Source: Pseudomonas soli (GTDB lineage Bacteria > Pseudomonadota > Gammaproteobacteria > Pseudomonadales > Pseudomonadaceae). From it: DNA of 64,000 nt. The notes below the pieces were generated by a model. That model worked only from the letters and a program-made list of their open reading frames with translations, ran no database searches and had not been told where the DNA came from. Below are positions 28,466 through 36,060 of the stretch, in pieces; within the stretch, counting starts at the first letter, position 1; every line of letters begins with the position of its first letter. The position numbers and the translations under genes are program-made. The stretch lies in assembly GCF_900110655.1 (NCBI RefSeq), contig NZ_FOEQ01000012.1, forward strand, positions 62,001 through 126,000, given 5' to 3'.

Positions 28466-30136
28466 TTAGTGATGAACCAGCATGCCAGTGAGCCAGTAGG
28501 CCTGGACCAGAGTGATCAGGCCGACGATGGTGGCGAAGAACAGGCTGTGCTTGACGGTGAAGCGGAACAGGTCGGATTCCTTGCCGACCAGGCCTGTGGC
28601 GGCGCAGGCCACGGCGATCGACTGCGGCGAGATCATCTTGCCGGTCACGCCGCCACTGGTGTTGGCCGCCACAAGCAGGGTGTCGTTGACGCCGATCTGG
28701 TGCGCGGTAGTAGCCTGCAGCGAGCTGAACAGGGCGTTGGACGAGGTATCCGAACCGGTCAGGAACACGCCCAGCCAGCCGAGGAACGGCGAGAAGAACG
28801 GGAACGCCGCGCCGGTGCCGGCCAACACCAGGGCCATGGTCGAAGACATGCCCGAGTAGTTGGTGACGAAGGCGAAGGCCAGCACCATGCCTATCGACAG
28901 GATCGGCCAGCGCAGTTCCCAGAAGGTTTCTTTGAAAGTGGTAAGACCAGTTTTGAAGTTGATCTTCAGCACCCACATCGAGATCAGTGCCGAGAGGAAG
29001 ATCGCGGTGCCGGTGGCGGAGATCGGGTCGAGCTTGAACACCGCCGGCATGGCGGTGGGCGCTGTGACGATTGGTGCGGTCTTGACCACCAGCTGGTCGA
29101 GGTGCGGGATGGCGAAGTTGAACACGAAGTTGTACATCGCGCCGCCTGGGGCGAAGGCCGCCTTGAACGGTTTCAGGGTCCAGATGGTGACCAGTACGGT
29201 GAGGATCAGGAATGGCGACCAGGCCTTGAAGATCTCGCCAAAGCTGTACGGGCTCGGTTGGCTGCCGCTGGATTGCACGACGGCGGCGCCGACACTGCCC
29301 TTGGCCTCGGCGAATGCGCGCTTGGGCTGCCAGACCTTGAGGAACAGGGTCAAGGCGATCAGGCTGGCCAGGGCCGAGGTGATGTCGGGCAGCTCCGGGC
29401 CGATGAAGTTGGAGGTGAAGTACTGGGTGACGGCGAAGCTCAGGCCGGCCACCAGGGCGGCAGGCCAGGTCTCTTTCACGCCGCGCACGCCGTCCATCAT
29501 GAACACCAGCCAGAACGGCACGAACAGCGACAGCAGCGGCAGTTGGCGGCCGGTCATGGCGCCGATGTGGAAGGCATCGATGCCAGTCACCTGGCCGGCG
29601 ACGATGATCGGGATGCCCAGGGCGCCGAAGGCCACCGGGGCGGTGTTGGCGATCAGGCACAGGCCGGCGGCGTACAGTGGGTTGAAGCCCAGGCCCACCA
29701 GCAGCGCGGCGGTGATCGCTACCGGGGCGCCGAAGCCGGCCGCGCCTTCGAGGAAGGCGCCGAAGCAGAAGCCGATCAGCAGTACTTGCAGGCGCTGGTC
29801 GTCGGTGATCGACAGTACCGAGCTGCGGATGACTTCGAACTGGCCACTCTTGACCGTGAGTTTGTAGAGGAACACCGCGGCGACGATGATCCAGGCAATC
29901 GGCCACAGGCCGTAGAGGAAGCCATAACCCGCAGCGGCCAGTGCCATGTCGACAGGCATCTGGAAGGCGAAGATCGCCACCAGGATCGACAGTGCCAGGG
30001 TGATGCTGCCGGCGACGTGGCCCTTGAGGCGGAACACGGCGAGGGCGAGGAAGAAGAACACGATTGGGATGACCGCCGCCAGCGCGGACAGGCCAAGGCT
30101 ACCAAGCGGGGTATAGAGTTGTTGCCAGGTTTGCAT
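28466..30136 (-). CDS. lldP: L-lactate permease LldP (LctP family)
   Basis: 556 residues with twelve or more transmembrane helices; family segments GAFLEGAAGFGAPVAI (about 145) and NTSGGVTGKMISPQSIAVA (about 490) are clear. It imports L- and D-lactate and glycolate with protons. It is the first gene of the lactate operon. The start ATG at 30136 has an AGGGG site nine bases upstream, itself preceded by an AACAACAA motif, and the LldR-type operator lies 47 bases upstream of the start. Confidence 0.96.
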   Translation of the reverse strand: MQTWQQLYTPLGSLGLSALAAVIPIVFFFLALAVFRLKGHVAGSITLALSILVAIFAFQMPVDMALAAAGYGFLYGLWPIAWIIVAAVFLYKLTVKSGQFEVIRSSVLSITDDQRLQVLLIGFCFGAFLEGAAGFGAPVAITAALLVGLGFNPLYAAGLCLIANTAPVAFGALGIPIIVAGQVTGIDAFHIGAMTGRQLPLLSLFVPFWLVFMMDGVRGVKETWPAALVAGLSFAVTQYFTSNFIGPELPDITSALASLIALTLFLKVWQPKRAFAEAKGSVGAAVVQSSGSQPSPYSFGEIFKAWSPFLILTVLVTIWTLKPFKAAFAPGGAMYNFVFNFAIPHLDQLVVKTAPIVTAPTAMPAVFKLDPISATGTAIFLSALISMWVLKINFKTGLTTFKETFWELRWPILSIGMVLAFAFVTNYSGMSSTMALVLAGTGAAFPFFSPFLGWLGVFLTGSDTSSNALFSSLQATTAHQIGVNDTLLVAANTSGGVTGKMISPQSIAVACAATGLVGKESDLFRFTVKHSLFFATIVGLITLVQAYWLTGMLVHH

Positions 30137-30152
30137 ATGGGGTGGCCCCTAA

Positions 30153-30160
30153 TTGTTGTT
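30153..30160 (-). promoter_or_regulatory. Crc/Hfq-type A-rich motif in the lldP leader
   Basis: On the mRNA strand the sequence is AACAACAA, an exact AAnAAnAA motif, three bases before the AGGGG ribosome site of lldP. In Pseudomonas, Hfq with Crc binds such motifs to block translation of less preferred carbon uptake genes. Confidence 0.6.
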
Positions 30161-30182
30161 GGTCAAGGCACTGGCATTGGAT

Positions 30183-30199
30183 AATTGGTAAGACCAATT
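30183..30199. promoter_or_regulatory. Probable LldR operator
   Basis: A perfect inverted repeat, AATTGGT then AAG then ACCAATT, in the lldP/lldR intergenic gap. It matches the PdhR/LldR branch of the FadR subfamily (core TTGGT-N3-ACCAA). It is close enough to lldP for direct repression and about 200 bases from lldR. Confidence 0.75.
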
Positions 30200-30396
30200 T
30201 ACAATGGCTGGTCGCTAGGTTAAGAGCGCCACGCAGGGTGTGTCAATTTGTCCTGTGGGAAACTTTGGTCGGATGCCGATGAGCGGGCATCTGATTGGCT
30301 GGGAAAAACGCCGCCTGACGGCTGTCGGCGCAAGCCGGATAGGCGCAGAATAGGCGCCCCCGGATTGGCATCCCCGGGGTTCGTGGAGAGCATGTG

Positions 30397-31164
30397 ATGG
30401 TTTTTGATCAGGTCCGCCAGCGGCGCCTGTCCGACGACATCGTCGATCGGTTGGAAGGGATGATTCTCGAAGGCACCCTCACCTCGGGTCAGCGCCTGCC
30501 GGCCGAGCGCGCCCTGGCCGAGCAGTTCGGCGTGTCGCGGCCGTCGTTGCGCGAGGCTATCCAGAAGCTGGTGGCCAAGGGCTTGCTGGTCAGTCGCCAG
30601 GGCGGCGGCAACTATGTGGCCGAGTCATTGGGCTCGACCTTCAGCGACCCCTTGCTGAAGCTGCTCGAATCCAGCCCCGAGGCGCAGCGTGACCTGCTGG
30701 AGTTTCGTCATACGCTGGAGGCGTCCTGCGCCTACTACGCGGCGCAGCGCGCCACCGAGCCGGATCGTGAGCGGCTGAAGACTGCGTTCGACGCCTTGCA
30801 GGACTGCTACAACCGTGTCGGTGAGGTGGATCGGGCGGAGGAGGGGGCTGCCGATGCTCGCTTCCATCTGGCCATTGCCGAGGCCAGCCACAATGCCGTG
30901 TTGTTGCACACTATTCGCGGGTTGTTCGACCTGCTCAAGCGCAATGTGGTGACCAACATTGGCGGCATGTACCAACAACGCACTGAGACCCGCGACATGC
31001 TGATCAGCCAGCATCGCGAGTTGTACCTGGCGATTGTCGAAGGGCGTGCGGAGGACGCGCGGGAGGTTTCCAGCCGGCACATCCTGTATGTGCAGGAGGT
31101 GCTGCAGGAGGCGCAGCAGGAAGCACAGCGGGTTGCGCGGGCGGAGCGGCGCAGCGGGCGCTGA
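30397..31164 (+). CDS. lldR: GntR/FadR-family lactate regulator LldR
   Basis: 255 residues. The N-terminal winged helix (about 8-75) shows GQRLPAERALAEQFGVSRPS; the C-terminal FCD effector domain has the expected acidic and His metal ligands (for example DARFHLAIAEASHN). It is divergent from lldP and most likely represses the lldP-lldD-dld operon until lactate binds. ATG 30397 is chosen; a GTG one codon earlier is also possible, both served by the same GGAGAG site. Confidence 0.92.
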   Translation: MVFDQVRQRRLSDDIVDRLEGMILEGTLTSGQRLPAERALAEQFGVSRPSLREAIQKLVAKGLLVSRQGGGNYVAESLGSTFSDPLLKLLESSPEAQRDLLEFRHTLEASCAYYAAQRATEPDRERLKTAFDALQDCYNRVGEVDRAEEGAADARFHLAIAEASHNAVLLHTIRGLFDLLKRNVVTNIGGMYQQRTETRDMLISQHRELYLAIVEGRAEDAREVSSRHILYVQEVLQEAQQEAQRVARAERRSGR

Positions 31165-31175
31165 TTCTGGGCTTC

Positions 31176-31262
31176 GTGGGAGCGGGCTGGCCCCGCGATC
31201 GCGCTAGCATGGGCAGCGGTGCTGCCTGGCCTGGCGCGATCGCGGGGCAAGCCCGCTCCCAC
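31176..31262. repeat. Inverted REP pair between lldR and smpB
   Basis: Arms starting GTGGGAGCGGGC at 31176 and the inverted copy ending at 31262 (GCCCGCTCCCAC) flank about 30 bases. Inner parts CCGCGATCGCG extend the symmetry. The genes on either side converge, a usual place for such elements and a likely transcription barrier. Confidence 0.8.
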
Positions 31263-31282
31263 GGGAAAGGTCAGGCCGAGCC

Positions 31283-31765
31283 TTACTCTTCCTTGCCCTT
31301 GTTGCGCATCGTGCGCTGCAGCTCGCGGTTGGAGTCGCGCTCGCGCACGGTATCGCGCTTGTCGAACTCCTTCTTGCCCTTGCCGAGTGCGATCTCACAC
31401 TTGATCAGGTGCTTGCTCCAGTACAGCGACATCGCCACGCAGGTGTAGCCCTTCTGCGCCACGGCCGCTTCCAGGCGCTCGAGCTCGCGCTTGTTCAGCA
31501 GCAGCTTGCGGGTGCGGATGGGGTCGGCAATGACGTGGGTGCTGGCGGTGTTCAGTGGGGTGATGTGGCTGCCGAACAGCCAGGCTTCGCCATCCTTGAG
31601 CAGCACGTAGCTGTCGGTCAGGTGCGCCTTGCCGGCCCGCAGGCTTTTTACTTCCCAGCCGGACAGGACCAGCCCGGCCTCGAACTTGTGTTCGATGAAG
31701 TAATCGTGTCGCGCTTTCTTGTTCTGCGCGATGGTCCCGGTCGGATGCTTCTTTTGTTTAGCCAT
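31283..31765 (-). CDS. smpB: SsrA-binding protein SmpB
   Basis: 160 residues, full length. N-terminal TIAQNKKARHDYFIEHKFEAG and the SGWEVKSLRAGKA segment are the tmRNA-binding OB-fold signatures; the basic C-terminal tail (GKGKKEFDKRDT and beyond) places tmRNA in the ribosome. It works with tmRNA in rescue of stalled ribosomes; ssrA itself is not in this window. The start at 31765 (MAKQKKHPTG) is standard. Confidence 0.96.
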   Translation of the reverse strand: MAKQKKHPTGTIAQNKKARHDYFIEHKFEAGLVLSGWEVKSLRAGKAHLTDSYVLLKDGEAWLFGSHITPLNTASTHVIADPIRTRKLLLNKRELERLEAAVAQKGYTCVAMSLYWSKHLIKCEIALGKGKKEFDKRDTVRERDSNRELQRTMRNKGKEE

Positions 31766-31926
31766 AGGGGCGGCATTATAGGCAGTCGCCGCGTCCTCGG
31801 CTACGGGGTTTAGCTGCGCTTGAGCCTGTTGTGTGAATCCCGGACAATGCAACCCACGCTCTGCCGCGCAGAGCCGTTTTCAAGGCGCTGACAAGCGCTG
31901 CCGCCCAGTTTGGAAGTGACGCCTGG

Positions 31927-32361
31927 ATGACTACCCATATTCAACGCTCCGCTCTGCTGCCGTACCCTGCCCAGGCGCTCTACGACCTGGTCAACGATGT
32001 GGCGAGCTACCCGGAGTTCCTGCCCTGGTGCTCGGCGTCCACAGTGCTCGAGGCCAGTGATACGCACATGCGCGCCAGGTTGGAAGTGGCCAAGGGTGGC
32101 ATGAGCCAGCAGTTCATCACGCGCAATGTGCTGGTGCCGGGGCAGTCGATCGAGATGAACCTGGAAGAGGGGCCGTTCACCCAGTTGCATGGGCTGTGGG
32201 TGTTCAAGCCGCTGGGAGAAAAGGCCTGCAAGATCAGCCTCGACCTGTCGTTCGACTACGCCGGTGCCCTGGTGCGGGCCACCTTGGGGCCACTGTTCAA
32301 CCAGGCAGCCAACACCATGGTCGATGCCTTCTGCCAGCGGGCCAAGCAGCTCAATGGTTGA
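31927..32361 (+). CDS. ratA: RatA-like START/polyketide cyclase domain protein
   Basis: 144-residue single-domain START-like protein (coenzyme Q-binding COQ10 family) with the familiar SALLPYPAQALYDLVNDVASYPEFLPWC opening (residues 8-35) and FKPLGEKACKISLDL near 98. In E. coli RatA was described as blocking 50S-30S joining, and the wider family aids ubiquinone function. Divergent from smpB across 161 bases. The gene usually overlaps rnfH at its 3-prime end; here only a nine-codon remnant follows. Confidence 0.88.
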   Translation: MTTHIQRSALLPYPAQALYDLVNDVASYPEFLPWCSASTVLEASDTHMRARLEVAKGGMSQQFITRNVLVPGQSIEMNLEEGPFTQLHGLWVFKPLGEKACKISLDLSFDYAGALVRATLGPLFNQAANTMVDAFCQRAKQLNG

Positions 32362-32380
32362 GGGTGCGCGTGGCGGGTGA
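32354..32380 (+). pseudogene. Nine-codon remnant where rnfH is expected
   Basis: An ATG overlapping the last codons of ratA opens a tiny frame, MVEGARGG then TGA. In related pseudomonads an rnfH (UPF0125) gene of about 100 codons starts at this spot and precedes the convergent bamE gene. I see no further RnfH-like sequence before the terminator at 32408. Reading it as a deletion scar is an inference. Confidence 0.3.
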
Positions 32381-32407
32381 GTAAACTCCGTCATTCATGC
32401 AGGCAAT

Positions 32408-32436
32408 AAAAAGCCCGGAAACGATCCGGGCTTTTT
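32408..32436. terminator. Bidirectional terminator between ratA and bamE
   Basis: Stem AAAAAGCCCGG and CCGGGCTTTTT with a seven-base loop; the A- and T-runs make it functional on both strands. It separates convergent ratA and bamE. Confidence 0.9.
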
Positions 32437-32449
32437 AGTGTCGGCGCAT

Positions 32450-32968
32450 TTACTGCGGCGAAGTTTCCAGCGGTGCTGGTGTTGGCACCGGGGTGGTCTC
32501 GACGTTGTCGATTTCCTTTTGCAGCGAGTCTTCCAGCGAGCCTGGCTTGGCCGGCTTCTCGGACTGGCTCGGTTGCTTGTCCGGGTTGACTGTAGTGTCG
32601 CCGCTGCCGCCGAGGATTTCCTGGTCGCGGCTGACGCCTGGCATGAAGTCGCCTGAGAGGTTGACCAGTTGGTCGTTCTCGTTGAAGAAAATGCTCATGC
32701 GCTCTTGCTGGCGCTGGCCGCCGCCAGGCTGCAGGCTGTAGAGGTAATCCCAGCGATTGGTGTGGAAAGTGTCCTGCAGCAGGGGGTTACCCATGATAAA
32801 CCTTACTTGTCGGCGGGTCATTCCCGGGCGCAATTGGTCTATCATGTCCTGCGTGACGACATTGCCCTGCTGGATGTCGATTTTGTAAACCCCGGGAAAC
32901 GAGCAACCGGCGAGTGCGAGCAGTCCCACGAGGGTGAGGCTGTTTAGCAAGAGCTTGGTGTTTTGCAT
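32450..32968 (-). CDS. bamE: Outer-membrane assembly lipoprotein BamE (OmlA/SmpA)
   Basis: 172 residues. The lipoprotein signal ends in LAGC, giving Cys at about residue 22; the SmpA/OmlA domain follows (PGMTRRQVRFIMGNPLLQDTFHTNRWDY, split here as residues 47-74). The C-terminal 60 residues are a Pro/Glu-rich tail absent from E. coli BamE but common in pseudomonads. BamE is a component of the beta-barrel assembly machine. Divergent from fur over 97 bases, the conserved omlA-fur arrangement. Confidence 0.94.
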   Translation of the reverse strand: MQNTKLLLNSLTLVGLLALAGCSFPGVYKIDIQQGNVVTQDMIDQLRPGMTRRQVRFIMGNPLLQDTFHTNRWDYLYSLQPGGGQRQQERMSIFFNENDQLVNLSGDFMPGVSRDQEILGGSGDTTVNPDKQPSQSEKPAKPGSLEDSLQKEIDNVETTPVPTPAPLETSPQ

Positions 32969-33065
32969 CGGTGGGCGACTTCCACTATCTTGGCTGGACA
33001 ACGTAAACCCCGATCATACCCGTATTAAGAGAAGCTGCGAAGCAGCATCGGCGAGAAAGCTGACC

Positions 33066-33470
33066 ATGGTTGAAAATAGCGAATTGCGCAAAGCGGGCCT
33101 CAAGGTAACCCTGCCTCGAGTAAAGATTCTTCAGATGCTCGACTCCGCCGAGCAGCGTCACATGAGTGCCGAGGATGTGTACAAGGCGCTGATGGAAGCT
33201 GGCGAAGATGTCGGTCTGGCGACCGTGTACCGCGTACTGACCCAATTCGAAGCGGCGGGCCTGGTGGAGCGCCACAACTTTGATGGCGGCCACGCGGTGT
33301 TCGAGCTGGCGGATGGCAAGCACCACGATCACATGGTCAACGTGGACAGCGGTGAAGTCATTGAATTCTTCGATGCCGAAATCGAGAAGCGCCAGAAAGA
33401 GATTGTTGCCGAGCATGGCTTCGAGCTGGTGGACCACAATCTGGTGCTGTACGTACGTAAAAAGAAGTAA
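33066..33470 (+). CDS. fur: Ferric uptake regulator Fur
   Basis: 134 residues: winged helix (about 1-80) and dimerisation/metal domain with H86-H-D-H89. It contains no cysteine, in line with Pseudomonas Fur lacking the structural CxxC pairs found in E. coli. It represses iron uptake genes when bound to Fe(II). The start at 33066 is standard (MVENSELRKAGLK). A strong terminator follows 20 bases after the stop. Confidence 0.97.
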   Translation: MVENSELRKAGLKVTLPRVKILQMLDSAEQRHMSAEDVYKALMEAGEDVGLATVYRVLTQFEAAGLVERHNFDGGHAVFELADGKHHDHMVNVDSGEVIEFFDAEIEKRQKEIVAEHGFELVDHNLVLYVRKKK

Positions 33471-33490
33471 CGATTGAATCGTTATTGACG

Positions 33491-33518
33491 ACAAAGGCGA
33501 CCTTCGGGTCGCCTTTGT
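33491..33518. terminator. Terminator between fur and recN
   Basis: A 12-bp stem (ACAAAGGCGACC with its complement) closed by a TTCG tetraloop, followed by a T-run at 33521-33525. fur and recN converge on it. Confidence 0.9.
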
Positions 33519-33547
33519 GCTTTTTGGGTTGGGCTCGCTTCGGCCGC

Positions 33548-35221
33548 TCAGGTCTTGCTGGTCACAACCATCTTGCGCGCATGGGCCAGCGACTCCTTGG
33601 TGAGGTCGATGCCGCCCAGCATCCGCGCCACTTCCTCGACCCGCTCGCGCTTGCCCAGGCTGGCCACGGCGGTGTGTGTGGTGTCGCTGTTGCGCACCTT
33701 GTGCACGAACAGGTGGTGATGCCCTTGGGCGGCTACCTGTGGCAGGTGGGTCACGGTCAGCACCTGGCCGCGTTCGCCGAGGCGGCGAAGCAATTGGCCG
33801 ACGATCTCGGCGGTCGGGCCGCCGATACCCACGTCGACTTCGTCGAATACCAGGGTCGGAATGCGTGAAGTCTGTGCGGTGATCACCTGGATCGCCAGGC
33901 TGATGCGTGACAGCTCGCCGCCTGAGGCCACCTTGGCCAGGCCCTTGAGTGGCTGACCAGGGTTGGCGCTGACCAGCAGCTCGATCTGCTCCAGGCCGTG
34001 GGGCGAGAGGTCAGTGCTTTCGAAGGGGGTGAGTTCGATGCAGAAACGCCCGCCTGGCATGCCCAGGCGCTGGATTTCCTGCTCCACTGCGGTGGCCAGC
34101 TGTTTGGCCGCCTGCTGGCGCAGGGCGCTGAGCTCAATGGCCTTCTCTTTATAGTGCTGGGCGAAGGCCGCGAGCTCCTCGCCCAGTCGCTCGATCGATT
34201 CGTCGCTGGCATTCAGGCCCTCCAGCTCTTCCATCAGCCGCTGTTGCAGGTGCGGAAGTTCGGTGGGGTGCACGCGGTGTTTGCGCGCGAGGGTATAGAT
34301 AGTGTCCAGGCGTTCTTCGAGGGTCTGCAGGCGCATCGGGTCGGCATCGAAGTTGTCGAGGAAGCGGTTGAGTTCGCCGACGGCCTCCTCCACCTGGATC
34401 TGCGCGCTGGCAATCAGGTTGACCGCCTCGCCCAGTGCCTTGGGTGCATTGCCTACCGCGCCGAGGCGATTGAGGCTCATGGTCAGGGCGCTCAGTACGT
34501 TGCCCGAATCGCTTTCGCTGCACTGCTCGATGACCTGGCGGCAGATGCCGAAGAGTGCCTCGGCGTTGGTCAGGTTCTTGTGCTCCTGCTCCAGCTGTTC
34601 CAGCTCGTTTTCGCCAAGGCCGAGGTTGTCGAGTTCTTCCAGCTGGTAGCTGAGCAACTGGTGGCGCGCCCGCTGCTCGTCGCCGGAGTTGCTCAGGCGC
34701 TCCAGCTCCTGGCGCGTCTGGTTCCAGCGCTTGGCGGCCAACTGCACCTGGCGGGCCAGGTCGGTGGCGCCGGCGTACTCGTCCACCAGGCGGCGATGGG
34801 TGTCGGTTTTCAGTAGTGACTGGTGTTCGTGCTGGCTGTGGATGTCGATCAGCAGCTCGCCCAGCGCCTTGAGGTCGCCCAGCGGGCAGGGGGTGCCATT
34901 GATGTAGCCGCGGCTGCGGCCCTCGGCGGTGATCACCCGGCGCAGGATGCACGGGCCGTCGCTTTCCAGGTCGCGCTCGGCGAGCCAGGCGTGCGCTTCG
35001 GGGATGTCGACCAGGTCGAAGGTGGCGAGGATGTCCGCCTTGTCGGTGCCCGGACGCACCACGCCACTGTCGGCGCGGTCGCCAAGGGCCAGGCCGAGGG
35101 CGTCGAGCATGATCGACTTGCCGGCCCCGGTCTCGCCGGTGATGACGGACATCCCGCGGGCGATCTCGAGGTCGAGGTGTTCGACGATGGCGTAGTTGTG
35201 GATGGACAGGTGCACCAGCAT
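33548..35221 (-). CDS. recN: DNA repair protein RecN
   Basis: 557 residues, SMC-like. Walker A GETGAGKS at residues 29-36, a long central coiled coil (about 150-380), and the Walker B/D-loop segment LVFDEVDVGIGGPTAE near 465. RecN acts early in double-strand break repair. The promoter region holds a CTG-N10-CAG LexA-type box at 35247-35262, consistent with SOS induction. Divergent from grpE. Confidence 0.96.
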   Translation of the reverse strand: MLVHLSIHNYAIVEHLDLEIARGMSVITGETGAGKSIMLDALGLALGDRADSGVVRPGTDKADILATFDLVDIPEAHAWLAERDLESDGPCILRRVITAEGRSRGYINGTPCPLGDLKALGELLIDIHSQHEHQSLLKTDTHRRLVDEYAGATDLARQVQLAAKRWNQTRQELERLSNSGDEQRARHQLLSYQLEELDNLGLGENELEQLEQEHKNLTNAEALFGICRQVIEQCSESDSGNVLSALTMSLNRLGAVGNAPKALGEAVNLIASAQIQVEEAVGELNRFLDNFDADPMRLQTLEERLDTIYTLARKHRVHPTELPHLQQRLMEELEGLNASDESIERLGEELAAFAQHYKEKAIELSALRQQAAKQLATAVEQEIQRLGMPGGRFCIELTPFESTDLSPHGLEQIELLVSANPGQPLKGLAKVASGGELSRISLAIQVITAQTSRIPTLVFDEVDVGIGGPTAEIVGQLLRRLGERGQVLTVTHLPQVAAQGHHHLFVHKVRNSDTTHTAVASLGKRERVEEVARMLGGIDLTKESLAHARKMVVTSKT

Positions 35222-35246
35222 TGGGGCGGCTCCCGAGGGGTCGTGT

Positions 35247-35262
35247 CTGGATATTTATACAG
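35247..35262 (-). promoter_or_regulatory. LexA (SOS) box upstream of recN
   Basis: On the minus strand CTGTATAAATATCCAG, a CTG-N10-CAG match with the AT-rich centre typical of gammaproteobacterial LexA sites; one position of the CTGT/ACAG outer arms is off. Placed 26 bases before the recN start. Confidence 0.75.
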
Positions 35263-35318
35263 TGCTTTTCGCGAGTCTGCCAATAGCCGGTCGACGAATG
35301 TGGAAAAGCACCTGCCCC

Positions 35319-35346
35319 CTTGAACCTGGTTTTTCCGACCCCATAT
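35319..35346 (+). promoter_or_regulatory. Sigma-32 heat-shock promoter of grpE
   Basis: -35 CTTGAA (35319-35324) and -10 CCCCATAT (35339-35346) separated by 14 bases, an excellent match to the sigma-32 consensus, about 60 bases before the grpE start. Confidence 0.85.
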
Positions 35347-35404
35347 AGCCGGCAAGACATGGCGAGCCTGGCTCGCACGACAGAAATCGTGGAGGAGAAA
35401 CCCA

Positions 35405-35959
35405 ATGGCTGACGAACAGCTGGATGAGAAGAACCTGAATTCCGAAGAAGCCGGTGCAGCAACCGCCGACGCGCGCGTTCTGGAGCTCGAAGAGCAGCTG
35501 GCCGCCGCCAAGGACCAATCCCTGCGCGCCGCCGCCGACCTGCAGAACATCCGTCGCCGTGCCGAGCAGGACGTCGAGAAGGCGCACAAGTTCGCCCTGG
35601 AGAAGTTCTCCTCCGACCTGCTGCCGGTGATCGACAGTCTGGAGCTGGCCCTGGCGCACTCCAGCGCCGAAGACGAGAACGTCAAGAAGATCCGTGAAGG
35701 TGTCGAGCTGACCCTGAAGATGTTCCAGGACACCCTCAAGCGCTACAACCTTGAGGCCGTCGATCCGCACGGTCAGCCGTTCAACGCCGAACACCACCAG
35801 GCGATGGCCATGCAGGAAAGCGCCGATGTCGAGCCGAACAGCGTGATCAACGTGTTCCAGAAGGGCTACCTGCTCAACGGCCGCCTGCTGCGCCCCGCCA
35901 TGGTGGTGGTCAGCAAGGCGCCGAGCGCTGCGCAACCTTCGATCAATGAAAAGGCTTGA
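35405..35959 (+). CDS. grpE: Nucleotide exchange factor GrpE
   Basis: 184 residues: acidic flexible N-terminus, long coiled coil (about 18-75, with RAAADLQNIRRRAEQDVEKA), and the C-terminal beta-domain with NVFQKGYLLNGRLLRPAMV. GrpE releases ADP from DnaK. Its sigma-32 promoter lies upstream and its stop codon lies inside the -35 element of a second such promoter for dnaK. The start has a GGAGG site. Confidence 0.97.
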   Translation: MADEQLDEKNLNSEEAGAATADARVLELEEQLAAAKDQSLRAAADLQNIRRRAEQDVEKAHKFALEKFSSDLLPVIDSLELALAHSSAEDENVKKIREGVELTLKMFQDTLKRYNLEAVDPHGQPFNAEHHQAMAMQESADVEPNSVINVFQKGYLLNGRLLRPAMVVVSKAPSAAQPSINEKA

Positions 35960-35982
35960 AATCTTTCCGGGCGCCCCCATCT
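35955..35982 (+). promoter_or_regulatory. Second sigma-32 promoter, overlapping the grpE stop, for dnaK
   Basis: -35 CTTGAA (35955-35960, extending to CTTGAAA) and -10 CCCCATCT (35975-35982) with a 14-base spacer. The TGA of grpE (35957-35959) is part of the -35 element. Confidence 0.8.
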
Positions 35983-36060
35983 AGGTGTCAAGCCTTCAAG
36001 TATTAGTGCAGATGGCCAAAGCAGTCACTGCTACCAAATTCAAGTTTCGGGAGAATCATC

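Noticed and set aside
27215..30184. A 989-codon plus-strand frame opposite lldD and lldP
   Set aside because: It is antisense to two clear genes, full of Gly/Asp/Glu/His low-complexity sequence.
32969..33065. Fur box in the bamE/fur divergent region
   Set aside because: No sequence close to GATAATGATAATCATTATC is visible; autoregulation of fur is not supported by sequence here.
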